64,000 nucleotides of DNA from Asticcacaulis benevestitus DSM 16100 = ATCC BAA-896 (GCF_000376105.1 NZ_AQWM01000003.1:186001-250000), one strand, 5' to 3'. Shown: positions 16,930 through 25,283, numbered from the stretch's first letter. The notes: generated by a model from the sequence alone, not told the origin. A program made the numbers and translations.

Positions 16930-16952
16930 CCTCCCCACCTTTGGTGGGGAGG
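16930..16952. repeat. GC-rich stem-loop (CCTCCCCACC / GGTGGGGAGG)
   Basis: Ten-base-pair perfect arms around TTT, followed by a purine-rich GGTGGTGGGG stretch at about 16967-16976. It lies between the convergent YCII and fRMsr genes. Similar hairpins are found at 13831-13856 and, degenerate, near 20830. It is most likely a dispersed intergenic repeat that can also act as a transcript end. Confidence 0.55.
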
Positions 16953-16994
16953 GGGACCGCGCCTCTCTTGAGGCGTGGTGGTGGGGTTTGTTAC

Positions 16995-17474
16995 TTAAAC
17001 CGCAAACACCGCCTTCATCAGCTTTTCGAGATTGACCGCGTCTTCCTCATCATAGGTGCCGAAGCTCTCGGAATCGGAATCAAACACCGCGATCAGGTCA
17101 CCCGCAGCATCGAACACCGGCACCACGATCTCCGAATTGGAGCGGGAATCGCAGGCGATATGATCGGCGAAGGCGTACACATCGGGCACCACCTGTGTGA
17201 CGCCGGTCGTCGCCGCGGCCCCGCAAACCCCACGCCCGAAAGCGATGCGCAGACATCCCAGAGTGCCATTATACGGCCCGACCACCAGTTCATTGACGCC
17301 GGCGGCTTTCTTAACCATATCCACGACATAAAAGCCGGTCCAGAACCAGGCGTCGAACGCCTGATTGAGCAGGGAGACGGTCGTGGCCATGCGCGCCACC
17401 CTATCGGGCTCGCCCTCAAGCACCGCCAGAACGTCCCTTATAACTTCTTGATATTTTTCGGCTTTACTCATCAT
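16995..17474 (-). CDS. msrC: Free methionine-(R)-sulfoxide reductase (GAF domain)
   Basis: A single GAF domain of 159 residues that reduces free methionine-R-sulfoxide. Family landmarks: FDAWFWTGFYVVD, VVGPYNGTLGCLRIAFGRGVCGAAATTGVTQVVPDV, and HIACDSRSNSEIVVPVFDAAGDLIAVFDSDS; the three conserved cysteines (GCLRI, GVCGA, IACDS) that perform catalysis and disulfide exchange are all present. I start at one of the paired ATGs at 17474/17471 because the family is about 160 residues; the frame extends to 17567 with a basic, unlike segment. No ribosome site is obvious for either choice. Confidence 0.88.
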   Translation of the reverse strand: MMSKAEKYQEVIRDVLAVLEGEPDRVARMATTVSLLNQAFDAWFWTGFYVVDMVKKAAGVNELVVGPYNGTLGCLRIAFGRGVCGAAATTGVTQVVPDVYAFADHIACDSRSNSEIVVPVFDAAGDLIAVFDSDSESFGTYDEEDAVNLEKLMKAVFAV

Positions 17475-17769
17475 TGCAACAGCCGGTTTAACCACGTAAC
17501 TCAACTTCAACTCCTGATTTTTCCCCTGAGCCGGGCATTTAGGGGCATTCTTGGCGGACTTTGGCACGCAGGGCGCGAAACTCAGCCCTTGCTGACATGA
17601 TTAACACTTTTTTCTGGCCAAGGCATGGCTTTTGAAGCATGATGATAAATGTGTGCTTCGGCACGCAGGGGTTCGGATTACGAGGGGGTTTCGCGCGCGT
17701 ATCGGCGCGACAATCCGGCAACGCTCACCGAAATTGGGGTGAGCTTTTGAGAGCATGGGGGGCCAAAGC

Positions 17770-17798
17770 TTGACAGTCTTCGTAATCCTTCACAATAA
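17770..17798 (+). promoter_or_regulatory. Sigma70-type promoter upstream of the SEL1 lipoprotein, with CtrA-like half-site
   Basis: TTGACA (17770-17775), a 17-nt spacer and CAATAA (17793-17798) make a good housekeeping promoter; the expected transcript start near 17805 coincides with TTAACCAT (17804-17811), which matches a half-site of the cell-cycle regulator CtrA. A leader of about 40 nt would precede the ATG at 17843. CtrA bound there would be expected to repress. Confidence 0.45.
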
Positions 17799-17842
17799 CT
17801 ACGTTAACCATATTTATACCGACGTCGTCGGAGCGTTTACTG

Positions 17843-19315
17843 ATGTCAGAATGTGATCAGACGAGATCATCCTGGCGCGCCTTGAAACAGGCTGCGGCGG
17901 GGATCTTCGCAGGCCAGAGAGTGCCCGCCCGCATGGGTGTCGCGCTGATGGCGGGTCTGTGCCTGAGCACCTCCCTGTCGGGTTGCGACAATATGGACTG
18001 GCGCTGGTTGCAAGGCCGCAAGGCCGGCGTCGATGGCCAATACGCCTGCCCGCGTCCGCCCGAACCGTTCCAGACGCAAGGTTTCAACGGCCAGGAACGC
18101 GAAATCCGCTATTATCGCCACCTCGCCTTCTCCAATGACTTCTTCGCCCAGCTTGAGCTGGCCAATCGCTATTCGGCGGCCGATGCCTCCGACAAGAACC
18201 TTGAGGATCACATCGAATCCTCGGTCTGGCTGGTGATGGCCCTCGCCAACCAGCAGGGTTACGCGCCGATGAGCCGTGCCATGGACCCGCGCGGCGGCGT
18301 TCTGGCGTCGCGCTACGATAAATGCCGCGCCTTCGAGCGTGAACGCGCCTACCGCATCCTCAACAACGAACTGTCGATGATGGATTCCGGTGAGCGCGAC
18401 AAGGTGCGCGATCGCGTCATCTATATCCAGTCGACGCTCGGCGCCGATGGCTTCCGCACGCTTGGCCGTCTCTATGACGATCAATACGGCCCGATGGGTG
18501 AGCCGGCCGATAACCAGCAGGCCATCCGCGCCATGATGCGCGGCCGCAATTACGGCACCTCCAATGTCCGCACGCTGTTCGAGCGCTCGGACGTCGACGC
18601 CTATCTCTATAACTATAAAGCCTCGGAAACCGGCGATGTCGGCGCCTATGTGCTGCTGAAGGATTTCGAGAAGTCCGCGCCCTCGCGCACGCGCTACGCT
18701 TCCTTCGTTGAATCGAAGGCGCGCCGCTGGACCTCGCCTTACGAATTCTATCCGCCCGACGCGCCTCCGGGCGGCGTGCCCCATTCCGACGAAAGCCGTC
18801 CGGACGATGGCGCCTCCTACGCCCTGTCGCGCATGGAGGAACTGCCGTTCATCCACGTCGTGCGCGCGCTCGACTATCTCAATCTGCTCAATGTCGCCTG
18901 TTTCGAGCCGAAGGACGTGCCGAAGCAAACGATCGACGCCCTGCGCTCGATGATCGGCATGCCGGGCGGCGAACGCCTGACCTATCTCGATCGCGTTCGC
19001 GCCATCCAGCTTGCCGCCGTCAACGGCGACTCGCGGTCGCAACTGGTGCTGGCGGTCATGTATTCCGAAGGCGTCGGCGTCGAGGTCGATTATGCCCGCG
19101 CCTTCTACTGGTATCAGCAGGCCGAAAAGCAGGGCTCGCCCGAGGCGCGCTACGCCATGTCGACCTATTTCGATCTCGGTGTGAAGGGCGTGGCCGATCA
19201 GGACAAGGCCGAATCGGTCGTGATGCAGCTCGACGCCGCCCTCGCCGGCTTCAAGCCGTCGGCCGGTCGTTTGCAGGCCGTGCTGGCGCAAGTATCGCGT
19301 ACACCGGAAAACTAG
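17843..19315 (+). CDS. SEL1-repeat lipoprotein
   Basis: A 490-residue exported protein. After a basic 30-residue N-region comes MGVALMAGLCLSTSLSGC, a lipoprotein signal with lipobox LSGC at Cys48, so the protein should be lipid-anchored. The C-terminal part holds SEL1-type TPR units (AIQLAAVNGDSRSQLVLAVMYSEGVGVEVDYARAFYWYQQAEKQGSPEARYAMSTYFDLGVKG, about residues 395-460), which mediate protein contacts. ATG 17843 follows CGGAG; ATG 17933 (residue 31) would give a standard-length signal and is a real alternative. A beta-helix protein follows 55 bp later on the same strand; the pair recalls periplasmic lipoprotein/beta-helix partners such as AlgK-AlgG by architecture only. Confidence 0.82.
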   Translation: MSECDQTRSSWRALKQAAAGIFAGQRVPARMGVALMAGLCLSTSLSGCDNMDWRWLQGRKAGVDGQYACPRPPEPFQTQGFNGQEREIRYYRHLAFSNDFFAQLELANRYSAADASDKNLEDHIESSVWLVMALANQQGYAPMSRAMDPRGGVLASRYDKCRAFERERAYRILNNELSMMDSGERDKVRDRVIYIQSTLGADGFRTLGRLYDDQYGPMGEPADNQQAIRAMMRGRNYGTSNVRTLFERSDVDAYLYNYKASETGDVGAYVLLKDFEKSAPSRTRYASFVESKARRWTSPYEFYPPDAPPGGVPHSDESRPDDGASYALSRMEELPFIHVVRALDYLNLLNVACFEPKDVPKQTIDALRSMIGMPGGERLTYLDRVRAIQLAAVNGDSRSQLVLAVMYSEGVGVEVDYARAFYWYQQAEKQGSPEARYAMSTYFDLGVKGVADQDKAESVVMQLDAALAGFKPSAGRLQAVLAQVSRTPEN

Positions 19316-19370
19316 AGTTTTTACCGCTCAGTCGCCATCAGAGGGGGCATGAGGTTTAAGGAAAACGAGC

Positions 19371-20768
19371 ATGTGGATGCGTAAAGATCGTCAGATAGGT
19401 GCAAAAGGCCAGGGCCTAGTCCTTGGCATGGCCGCGCTTTTGCTGAGCGGCGTCGCGCCCCACGCCGCCCAGGCCGATGACGCCTATCGCGGCAACAACG
19501 CCGCCCGCGTGAATTCGACCATCCGTCCGTGTTTCGGCATGTTGCTCGATGCCCAGCTCCGCACCTGCGGCTCGCAACGCCATTATCGCCAGAACGGTCA
19601 CTATTACGGCTATCGCGGCGGCAACCGCTATGACGCCACGATCGATTGCGACCGCGCCCCTCAGGGCTATGTCGAGCGCGTGGCCGAAAGCATCCGTTCC
19701 GGCGGCGTGTTGTATCTCAAGGCGCGCAACCGTTCCTGCGTCGCCAGCCTCGATATCAAGCGCTCGATCACCATCGTTGGCCAGGGCTATGGCCCGCAAC
19801 AGATTCCGGTCCTGATCGCGCCGACCGGCCAAAACTGCCTGCGCATCTCGCCGCAGGCCGACAAGGTCATCCTCAAGGACGTCTATTTCTCCAGCCCGCG
19901 TGGCGAGGAAGCGGCCTGTATCGAAGGCTCCGGCGGCGAACTGACGCTGCAAAATTCGCAGATCCGCTATCAGGGCAATAATGCCGCCGTTCATCAGTCC
20001 GGCGGCCGCCTCAACCTGATCGAAAATACCCACATCATCGCCAAGACGCGCTCGGTCGCCGTGGCGGTCAACAATTCGGCGCTCTACGCTGAAAACTCCG
20101 AAATCGCCACCACCGCCGGCGGTCTTTACGCCGTGCTCGATGGCGATTCGTCCATCCTCGGCGTCAGCGTTCAGCAACTGGCCGATTGGCACGGTTTCGA
20201 GCGCGGCGATGGCGCCATCGGCCTGGACATCAAGCTCGATAGCGCCGGTTCGATCCTGACCATGAACGACATGAAGGTGCTGTACTTCGCCGACGCCATC
20301 GCGCTTGACGGCGCCGGTGAGGCCCTGCTGTCGCACACCCTGATCTCGCGCAGCGACCACGGCATCGTGTCATCGCTCAACCGTACGCGCATCATCGAAA
20401 ACACCATCATCGCCAGCGAAATCGGCATCAATGTCGAGCGTGGCGAGGCCTTCATCGGCCGCAATCAGATCGCCAATATGCGCACCGCCGGTATCCTGGC
20501 CGGCAGCCGCGGTGAAATCCGCGCCGTCGATAACCGGATTGATCCCAATGGTGCCGGCTGCCCGACGCTGAAATGGGGCAATCTCGATCCGGCGCAGCGC
20601 ACCTGCACGCCGTGGTACAAGGGCTCGGAATTCGATGTGCCGGGCGATGCCGACGATCAGTATCTCTTCGATCAGTACTGGCCGCGCCTCAACAGCGTGG
20701 CGATGAACACCAGCGAGATGTCCTATAAGGTGCCGGGCCAAAATACCGGCAATGCCGCCAAGCCTTAG
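19371..20768 (+). CDS. Secreted right-handed parallel beta-helix protein
   Basis: A 465-residue protein with a signal peptide (about residues 12-35, GLVLGMAALLLSGVAPHAAQA). From about residue 95 on the sequence is a series of short repeats of inward Val/Ile/Leu and Asn positions (KARNRSCVASLDIKRSITIVG, GGELTLQNSQIRYQG, GGRLNLIENTHIIAKT, NSALYAENSEIATT, GEALLSHTLISRSDHGIVSS, RTRIIENTIIASEIGINVERG), typical of pectate-lyase/NosD-like beta-helices. No polysaccharide-lyase active site can be assigned. It is downstream of the SEL1 lipoprotein and ends at a strong terminator, so the two form a unit acting in the periplasm or at the surface. Confidence 0.82.
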   Translation: MWMRKDRQIGAKGQGLVLGMAALLLSGVAPHAAQADDAYRGNNAARVNSTIRPCFGMLLDAQLRTCGSQRHYRQNGHYYGYRGGNRYDATIDCDRAPQGYVERVAESIRSGGVLYLKARNRSCVASLDIKRSITIVGQGYGPQQIPVLIAPTGQNCLRISPQADKVILKDVYFSSPRGEEAACIEGSGGELTLQNSQIRYQGNNAAVHQSGGRLNLIENTHIIAKTRSVAVAVNNSALYAENSEIATTAGGLYAVLDGDSSILGVSVQQLADWHGFERGDGAIGLDIKLDSAGSILTMNDMKVLYFADAIALDGAGEALLSHTLISRSDHGIVSSLNRTRIIENTIIASEIGINVERGEAFIGRNQIANMRTAGILAGSRGEIRAVDNRIDPNGAGCPTLKWGNLDPAQRTCTPWYKGSEFDVPGDADDQYLFDQYWPRLNSVAMNTSEMSYKVPGQNTGNAAKP

Positions 20769-20787
20769 GCCGCCACTCTACCGCCAA

Positions 20788-20823
20788 TAAAAAAGCCCCG
20801 GATGTCGCCATCCGGGGCTTTTT
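20788..20823. terminator. Bidirectional rho-independent terminator
   Basis: AGCCCCGGAT (20794-20803) and ATCCGGGGCT (20810-20819) form a perfect 10-bp stem with loop GTCGCC, flanked by an A-run on the left and TTTTT on the right. It ends the SEL1/beta-helix transcript on the plus strand and can serve the convergent lipoprotein gene on the minus strand. Confidence 0.92.
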
Positions 20824-20874
20824 CAATCTTCCCCCCCTCCCCGTGAAAATGGGCAGAGGTAAGTTATGCTCGTC

Positions 20875-21270
20875 TTAGTGCTGCGAATTCCACTGTGTCT
20901 TGTAACGGCGGTCCTTCGGCAGGGCCGAGCCCGGGATCGGATCGGCGTCGGTGCAGGCTTCAGGAATACGGCCGCCCACCTTGCCGCCCATACCCATGGC
21001 GGTATTGTCCTCGGCGTTCTGGGCCGTGACGTCGACGCGCTTGCCGTCAGTGTTCATATGGACTTCGGTCTTGGTGTCGCTGTCATAGGTCATGATCTGC
21101 GGGGCCTGACCATTGGGCTCAAAGGCGGCCACGCATTGCGCCGCCTTTTCCTTCTGGGTGCGCACATCGACATAGCGCGTGCTGTAGCGGTCGCCGCGAT
21201 AGGTCTCGCAACCGCCAAGACCCGCACAGACAACCCCCAGCCCGGCTAAAATCAGGATTGAAGCTCTCAT
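20875..21270 (-). CDS. Small hypothetical lipoprotein, 131 aa
   Basis: MRASILILAGLGVVCAGLGGC is a lipoprotein signal with lipobox LGGC (Cys21). The mature 110 residues are polar, with two further cysteines (AAQCVAAF and EACTDAD) that could form a disulfide, and a TETKTEVHMN-type beta stretch. No family recognised. It stands between a bidirectional terminator and the yebC transcript end. Confidence 0.75.
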   Translation of the reverse strand: MRASILILAGLGVVCAGLGGCETYRGDRYSTRYVDVRTQKEKAAQCVAAFEPNGQAPQIMTYDSDTKTEVHMNTDGKRVDVTAQNAEDNTAMGMGGKVGGRIPEACTDADPIPGSALPKDRRYKTQWNSQH

Positions 21271-21354
21271 TTTAATCCCCCACCCAACGGTGCTAAAACA
21301 TGGTTAACGCCGATAATCGCATAGATCACGACATAAACAAAGTCTTGAATTCAT

Positions 21355-21383
21355 GACAAAGCCCACTTGTGGCGGGCTTCGTC
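21355..21383 (-). terminator. Hairpin downstream of yebC
   Basis: On the minus strand GACGAAGCCC, a 9-nt loop, and GGGCTTTGTC form a 10-bp stem with one G-U pair, about 40 nt after the yebC stop. The G-U pair exists only on the minus transcript, which supports that direction. There is no T-run, so termination would be weak or Rho-assisted. Confidence 0.4.
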
Positions 21384-21424
21384 ACTTAATGATCACGCTT
21401 TTACAAAAGGGACGATAAACCGGC

Positions 21425-22180
21425 CTAGCCCAGGGCTTCCAGCTCTTCGTCCGAGATATCGAAATTGGCGTAGACGTTCTGCACGTCGTCGTCGTCATTC
21501 AGCGCATCGATCAGTTTCATCAGCGTCTTGACCGGATCTCCGGTCAGCGGCGTCAGGGTCTGCGGCTTCCAGACGAACTTGGTCGCCTTCGGATCGCCCA
21601 GCGCCTTGCCGAGGCTTTCGGCCACGGCGTTCAGGTCTTCATAGGCGGTGTAGATGATGTGGCCGCCCTCTTCCGGATCTTCATCGGTCTCGACATCGGC
21701 GGCGCCGGCGTCGATGGCCGCTTCCATGATGGCGTCGGCGCTGCCGGCCTTGAGCGGATATTCGATCTGACCCAGGCGATCCCACATGAAGCTGACCGAG
21801 TTCGATTCACCCATATTGCCGTTGTACTTCGAGAAGTAGCTGCGCACGTTCGAGGCCGAACGGTTGCGGTTGTCGGTCAGGACCTCGACGATGATGCCGA
21901 CGCCGCCGGGGCCAAAGCCTTCGTAGCGGATGTCTTCGTAGGTATCGGCTTCGCCCATGGCGCCCTTCTTGATGGCGCGTTCGATATTGTCCTTGGGCAT
22001 GGATTCGGCGCGGGCGTTATTGACCGCCAGGCGCAGGCGCGGGTTCATGTTCGGGTCGGGCATGCCCGACTTGGCCGCCACGGTGATATCGCGCGACAGC
22101 TTGGAGAACAGCTTGGAGCGCACCTTATCGGCGCGGCCCTTGCGGTGCATGATGTTCTTGAATTTGGAATGGCCGGCCAT
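21425..22180 (-). CDS. yebC: YebC/PmpR (TACO1) family protein
   Basis: A 251-residue member of the YebC family, starting [20 protein letters not shown] (the family-defining N-terminus) at 22180. The three-domain alpha/beta build is visible: helical domain 1 with [17 protein letters not shown], then IERAIKKGA and [52 protein letters not shown], and the acidic C-terminal domain ending [10 protein letters not shown]. The family is described both as DNA-binding regulators and as ribosome-associated factors easing proline-rich translation. The open frame continues upstream to 22294 but lacks similarity. Confidence 0.95.
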   Translation of the reverse strand: MAGHSKFKNIMHRKGRADKVRSKLFSKLSRDITVAAKSGMPDPNMNPRLRLAVNNARAESMPKDNIERAIKKGAMGEADTYEDIRYEGFGPGGVGIIVEVLTDNRNRSASNVRSYFSKYNGNMGESNSVSFMWDRLGQIEYPLKAGSADAIMEAAIDAGAADVETDEDPEEGGHIIYTAYEDLNAVAESLGKALGDPKATKFVWKPQTLTPLTGDPVKTLMKLIDALNDDDDVQNVYANFDISDEELEALG

Positions 22181-22362
22181 GGTAGTCCTGGATAGAAACA
22201 TTTGATGCCATCCGTCCTTCACACGTGAAGTCCGGCAAGCACGACTGCACGCCCGAGCCGTTGCGAGGTAAGCCCGCGCGGCGTTTGAACGCAAAAAGGG
22301 GTTTTAGCCTGAAAGCAGAAGCGGTGGCAAGTCCTGGCTTTCTGTGCCACCCTGCCCCGATC

Positions 22363-22587
22363 ATGCTGACACACTCTATACTTCCGGCAATTCTGGCGGC
22401 CCTCAGCCTGTGGCTGCTGGTCCATTTCGACCGCCTGAATCGTGGCAATATCGACCACATCCGCGGCCAGCATGGCGCGCACAGCCCGGTCTATGCGTGG
22501 TTTGAAAAGACCTGCGGATCGGCCAGGTTCGCCCTGACCGCTATCGGCTGGATCGCCTTTAACCGGCCTGGAATTCAGCGACCTTGA
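22363..22587 (+). CDS. Small membrane protein, 74 aa
   Basis: A 74-codon frame with strong GC3 bias in this frame: MLTHSILPAILAALSLWLLVHFDRLNRG (one membrane helix), a polar middle (IRGQHGAHSPVYAWFEKTCG) and a second mildly hydrophobic segment (FALTAIGWIAF). It is divergent from yebC and its last 29 bp overlap the end of the convergent phosphoesterase gene. No family recognised. Codon bias rather than homology supports it. Confidence 0.45.
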   Translation: MLTHSILPAILAALSLWLLVHFDRLNRGNIDHIRGQHGAHSPVYAWFEKTCGSARFALTAIGWIAFNRPGIQRP

Positions 22588-23404
22588 GCGACGGGATGCT
22601 CTGGCTTAAGCGCCCCCCGATGCGGATGGGCTCGATACGCGTGGCAAGGCCAGTGCGGTCATCGCTCTCGACATAGACGCCGCAGATCGTGGCTGGCCCC
22701 GAGGCCGGCCGGTAGCGCTCCTTGCCGATCCGCGTGGTGAAGCGGCGCAAGGGTTCTTCCTTGTCCATGCCTATCACGCTATCATAGTCGGCGCAGGCGC
22801 CGGCATCGGTCTGGTAGGCTGTGCCACCCGGCAGGATCTGGTGGTCACCGGTGGGGACGTGGGTGTGCGTGCCGACAACCAGCGTGGCGCGGCCATCGCA
22901 GAAGTGGCCCATGGCCATCTTTTCCGACGTCGCCTCGGCGTGCATATCGACCACGATAGCATCGCAGGCCATGCCGATCGGGCAGGATTCCAGTTGCTTA
23001 TCCACGGCCGCGAAGGGATCATCCATCGAGGCCATGTTGACGAGGCCCAGCACATTCATCACCAGAATGCGCTTGCCCGACGCCGTTTCAAACAGGTTGG
23101 CGCCGCGCCCCGGCGCATCGGCCAGCGGCGGATAGTTGATCGGGCGGATCAGGCGCGGTTCGCGCACAATATAGGTCAGCGCCTCTTTCTGATCCCACGA
23201 ATGGTTGCCCAGCGTCAGGCAATCGGCGCCGGCATCGAACAACTGACGCGCCGAATTTTCCGACACGCCGAAGCCGGCCGAGGCATTTTCCGCGTTGATA
23301 ATGACGAATTCGAGGTCGAGCTTGCGCTTCAGACCGGGCAGGTGTTCAGCGAGGGCATCGCGTCCGGCGCGACCCACCACATCACCAAAAAAAGCAAAAC
23401 GCAT
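22559..23404 (-). CDS. TIGR00282/YmdB-type metallophosphoesterase
   Basis: A 281-residue calcineurin-like phosphoesterase of the YmdB family. Metal ligands are visible: FFGDVVGRAGRD (Asp8), VIINAENASAGFG (Glu/Asn), TLGNHSWD (Asn/His), VVDMHAEATSEK (His) and VGTHTHVPTGD (His pair). Bacillus YmdB is a 2',3'-cyclic nucleotide phosphodiesterase; substrate here is unproven. It lies 35 bp downstream of 5-formyltetrahydrofolate cyclo-ligase, a common alphaproteobacterial pairing. Confidence 0.9.
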   Translation of the reverse strand: MRFAFFGDVVGRAGRDALAEHLPGLKRKLDLEFVIINAENASAGFGVSENSARQLFDAGADCLTLGNHSWDQKEALTYIVREPRLIRPINYPPLADAPGRGANLFETASGKRILVMNVLGLVNMASMDDPFAAVDKQLESCPIGMACDAIVVDMHAEATSEKMAMGHFCDGRATLVVGTHTHVPTGDHQILPGGTAYQTDAGACADYDSVIGMDKEEPLRRFTTRIGKERYRPASGPATICGVYVESDDRTGLATRIEPIRIGGRLSQSIPSLKVAEFQAG

Positions 23405-23439
23405 AATAATCCAGTTTCTAAGCCCCGCTAAGGTGGGGG

Positions 23440-24063
23440 CTAGACCGTCGGGCGCGCTTCAATCACGCCCTTATCGGTAAAAATACCGTCCAAGGGCTGA
23501 TCATGCACCTCAAACGGAATTTCGGCAAGTTGCTGACCGGAAAAAGCGACTCCGTAGGTGCGGATCGCCTTGTCGGTGTTAAGGCGAGCCAGCGTGCGGT
23601 CGTAATAGCCGCCGCCATAGCCCAGCCGCCAGCCTTGCGCATCGAAGGCCAGAAGCGGCACCAGCACGACATCGGGCAGGATTTCATCGGCGGTTTCATC
23701 GGGCTGCTGGATGCCATAAGGCCCGTCCACCAGCTCATCACCGAGGCTGAAACGGCGGAAGATCATGGTGAAACCATCGCCCTCCCCCACCAGACACGGC
23801 AGGGCCACGGCATAGCCGCGCTCCTCGAAAATCTGCAACAGGGGAAAGGGATTGATCTCGCTCTGGATCGGCCAGTAACCGGCGATGATCGCGTCCTTGT
23901 CAGGCCAGCTCTGGCTGCCATCGAGCGTATCGGCGGCGATTTCGGCCAGCATGTCCCCCGCCAGAGGCGAGGCCTGAGCCATAGCGACGCGCCGCGTTTT
24001 CATCTCGGCCCGCAACAGGGACTTATGCACGACAAGACCGTTGAGATCATCCATTTTGGACAC
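23440..24063 (-). CDS. 5-formyltetrahydrofolate cyclo-ligase
   Basis: A 207-residue enzyme that converts 5-formyl-THF to 5,10-methenyl-THF using ATP. Family features: KSLLRAEMKTRRVAMAQ near the N-terminus, IAGYWPIQSEINPFPLL, ALPCLVGEGDGFTMIFR, PDVVLVPLLAFDAQGWRLGYGGGYYDRTLARL (the GxGGGYYDR ATP/folate motif, about residues 140-172). Start at 24063 or the second Met at 24054. In many proteobacteria this gene lies directly downstream of the 6S RNA gene (see 24095-24275). Confidence 0.93.
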   Translation of the reverse strand: MSKMDDLNGLVVHKSLLRAEMKTRRVAMAQASPLAGDMLAEIAADTLDGSQSWPDKDAIIAGYWPIQSEINPFPLLQIFEERGYAVALPCLVGEGDGFTMIFRRFSLGDELVDGPYGIQQPDETADEILPDVVLVPLLAFDAQGWRLGYGGGYYDRTLARLNTDKAIRTYGVAFSGQQLAEIPFEVHDQPLDGIFTDKGVIEARPTV

Positions 24064-24094
24064 GCCTGTGAAGCCTCTAAGAGGTTATAGGGCC

Positions 24095-24275
24095 ATAAAA
24101 ATTGTCAGGAGTCGATATACACCGTTGTCACGATGGAAAAGAGGTTGGCGGCGCCATGAAGAGTCGTGTCGATGCGGTTAAATCCTCTCAGACCTGACTA
24201 GTCAGGTGGGAACCAGGTAACTAGGACCACGGTCCAGATCAGAGCCAGTCCCCGTTCTAAGTGATTAAGGTCAGA
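24095..24275 (-). ncRNA. ssrS: Possible 6S RNA (ssrS) locus, by position and structure
   Basis: This stretch has no open frame, lower GC than the genes, and much self-complementarity: on the minus strand GGACCGTGGTCC, a 16-bp palindrome ACCTGACTAGTCAGGT (24192-24207), CTAGTT...GACTAG enclosing it, and CACGA...TCGTG pairing at a distance. 6S RNA in gamma- and alphaproteobacteria is encoded immediately upstream of the 5-FCL gene on the same strand, exactly this place. I cannot verify the covariance-model match, some hairpins fold as well on the plus strand, and the ends are approximate. Confidence 0.35.
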
Positions 24276-24645
24276 AGGAATAGTGATCGCCACGGAAGCC
24301 ACAGCAAGACCCGCCGTCAACAGATATAGGCCTCTATGGCGCGAAACTCAAGGGAAGCGTCAGGTAATTCACGTCTTCGCCACAACTTATCCCCGCCGCT
24401 AGAACAATGGCGTGAGCGTCTGGCGCCTTTGCCGACCGTGTGCTGATCCAGCTTTACAGCAAGGTCAGCGCGTCAAAGCCCCCGTCCAGCCTCTTGTGAG
24501 CAGCGCGCCCGCCTATCGGCCTTAGGACAGGTCTGCCCGCGGCTCGATTGGCGTCAGCGGCGACAAGATGATCGACGGCCTGTGCTTCCAGCGGCAGGCC
24601 GAAGCCTACAAGCCCTACTACATCACCAAGTTTCAGTTCGAATAG
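24276..24645. other. Region without an intact gene; short coding-like fragments
   Basis: About 370 bp with no complete gene. Two plus-strand pieces read like protein ends: one ending SKVSASKPPSSLL at a TGA near 24500, another reading DKMIDGLCFQRQAEAYKPYYITKFQFE to a TAG at 24646, each closed upstream by stops. They look like debris of decayed genes. No zapA gene, the usual neighbour upstream of 6S RNA, is recognisable. Confidence 0.4.
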
Positions 24646-25152
24646 TCAGCCGCGATGGCGTTTTTTCCAGTTCTTAAATGTAAGATCACGCCACCAGTCC
24701 GCGATACTATCTACTGATGATGGCCCACCCCCATCGTCATGATATTCACCGTCCCAAGTTTCAGGCTTTAGCACATACTGAAACGGCCACACTCTTCGCC
24801 TGCTGCGCCCGCAGATGTAACACCACTGGGCACTTGGACCACCGCGCCAGCGCTGTTCTCGCGTCGCAATGTGCATAGAGCAACGTGGGCAGCGCGCAGC
24901 GACGCCCACCATTAATAAAAACGTCGCCACAATATGCAGTACCGCAGACACGGCATTTATATCATTGAGCAACAGACGCGCCACCAAAACGCCGATGGTA
25001 CTGATCACCAGCAACCGCAGTTGCCCTAAGGCCGCAGGCAGGAAAACGGCTGGAATAACTATCAAAAACAGCCATGCAATGTGCGAGCTGGACGCTGCGC
25101 CGAACAACAGAAACATTCCGGGCAAGATGAAAAAGGCTGGATAGATAATCAT
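24646..25152 (-). CDS. Membrane protein with C-terminal zinc-ribbon-like motif
   Basis: A 168-residue protein: three or four hydrophobic helices (IIYPAFFILPGMFLLFGAA, IAWLFLIVIPAVFLPAAL, LLVISTIGVLVARLLL, VLHIVATFLLMVGVAA) followed by a polar tail with two CxxC pairs (ARCPRCSMH and WCYICGRSRR, about residues 97-130) that could bind zinc. I start at ATG 25152, preceded by GGGGGG; the frame opens further back at 25194. No family recognised. It is divergent from the aminopeptidase gene. Confidence 0.72.
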   Translation of the reverse strand: MIIYPAFFILPGMFLLFGAASSSHIAWLFLIVIPAVFLPAALGQLRLLVISTIGVLVARLLLNDINAVSAVLHIVATFLLMVGVAARCPRCSMHIATREQRWRGGPSAQWCYICGRSRRRVWPFQYVLKPETWDGEYHDDGGGPSSVDSIADWWRDLTFKNWKKRHRG

Positions 25153-25283
25153 AGTCCCCCCGTGCGCGGTCTCCGCCGCTCTGCGCCTGATCACGATAAA
25201 GCATGTGCTGCCATATTGCCATTGAAACCCGTTTCCGCGAGCCTATAGTGGCGCGATAATTTCCGCTGCAACGAGACTTCCAC

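Noticed and set aside
17867-19291. Long open frame antisense to the SEL1 lipoprotein gene
   Set aside because: It is the mirror of a GC3-biased gene; the sense strand has a signal, lipobox and SEL1 repeats, the antisense reading has none.
24095-24275. Plus-strand 6S RNA (AGTCGATATAC resembles a stretch of E. coli 6S)
   Set aside because: Gene order favours the minus strand, and the similarity is short; left open only as an alternative for the covariance-model test.
24368-24395. TTATCCCC near 24387 as a DnaA box
   Set aside because: Single imperfect match to TTATCCACA with no clustering, AT-rich element or origin genes nearby.
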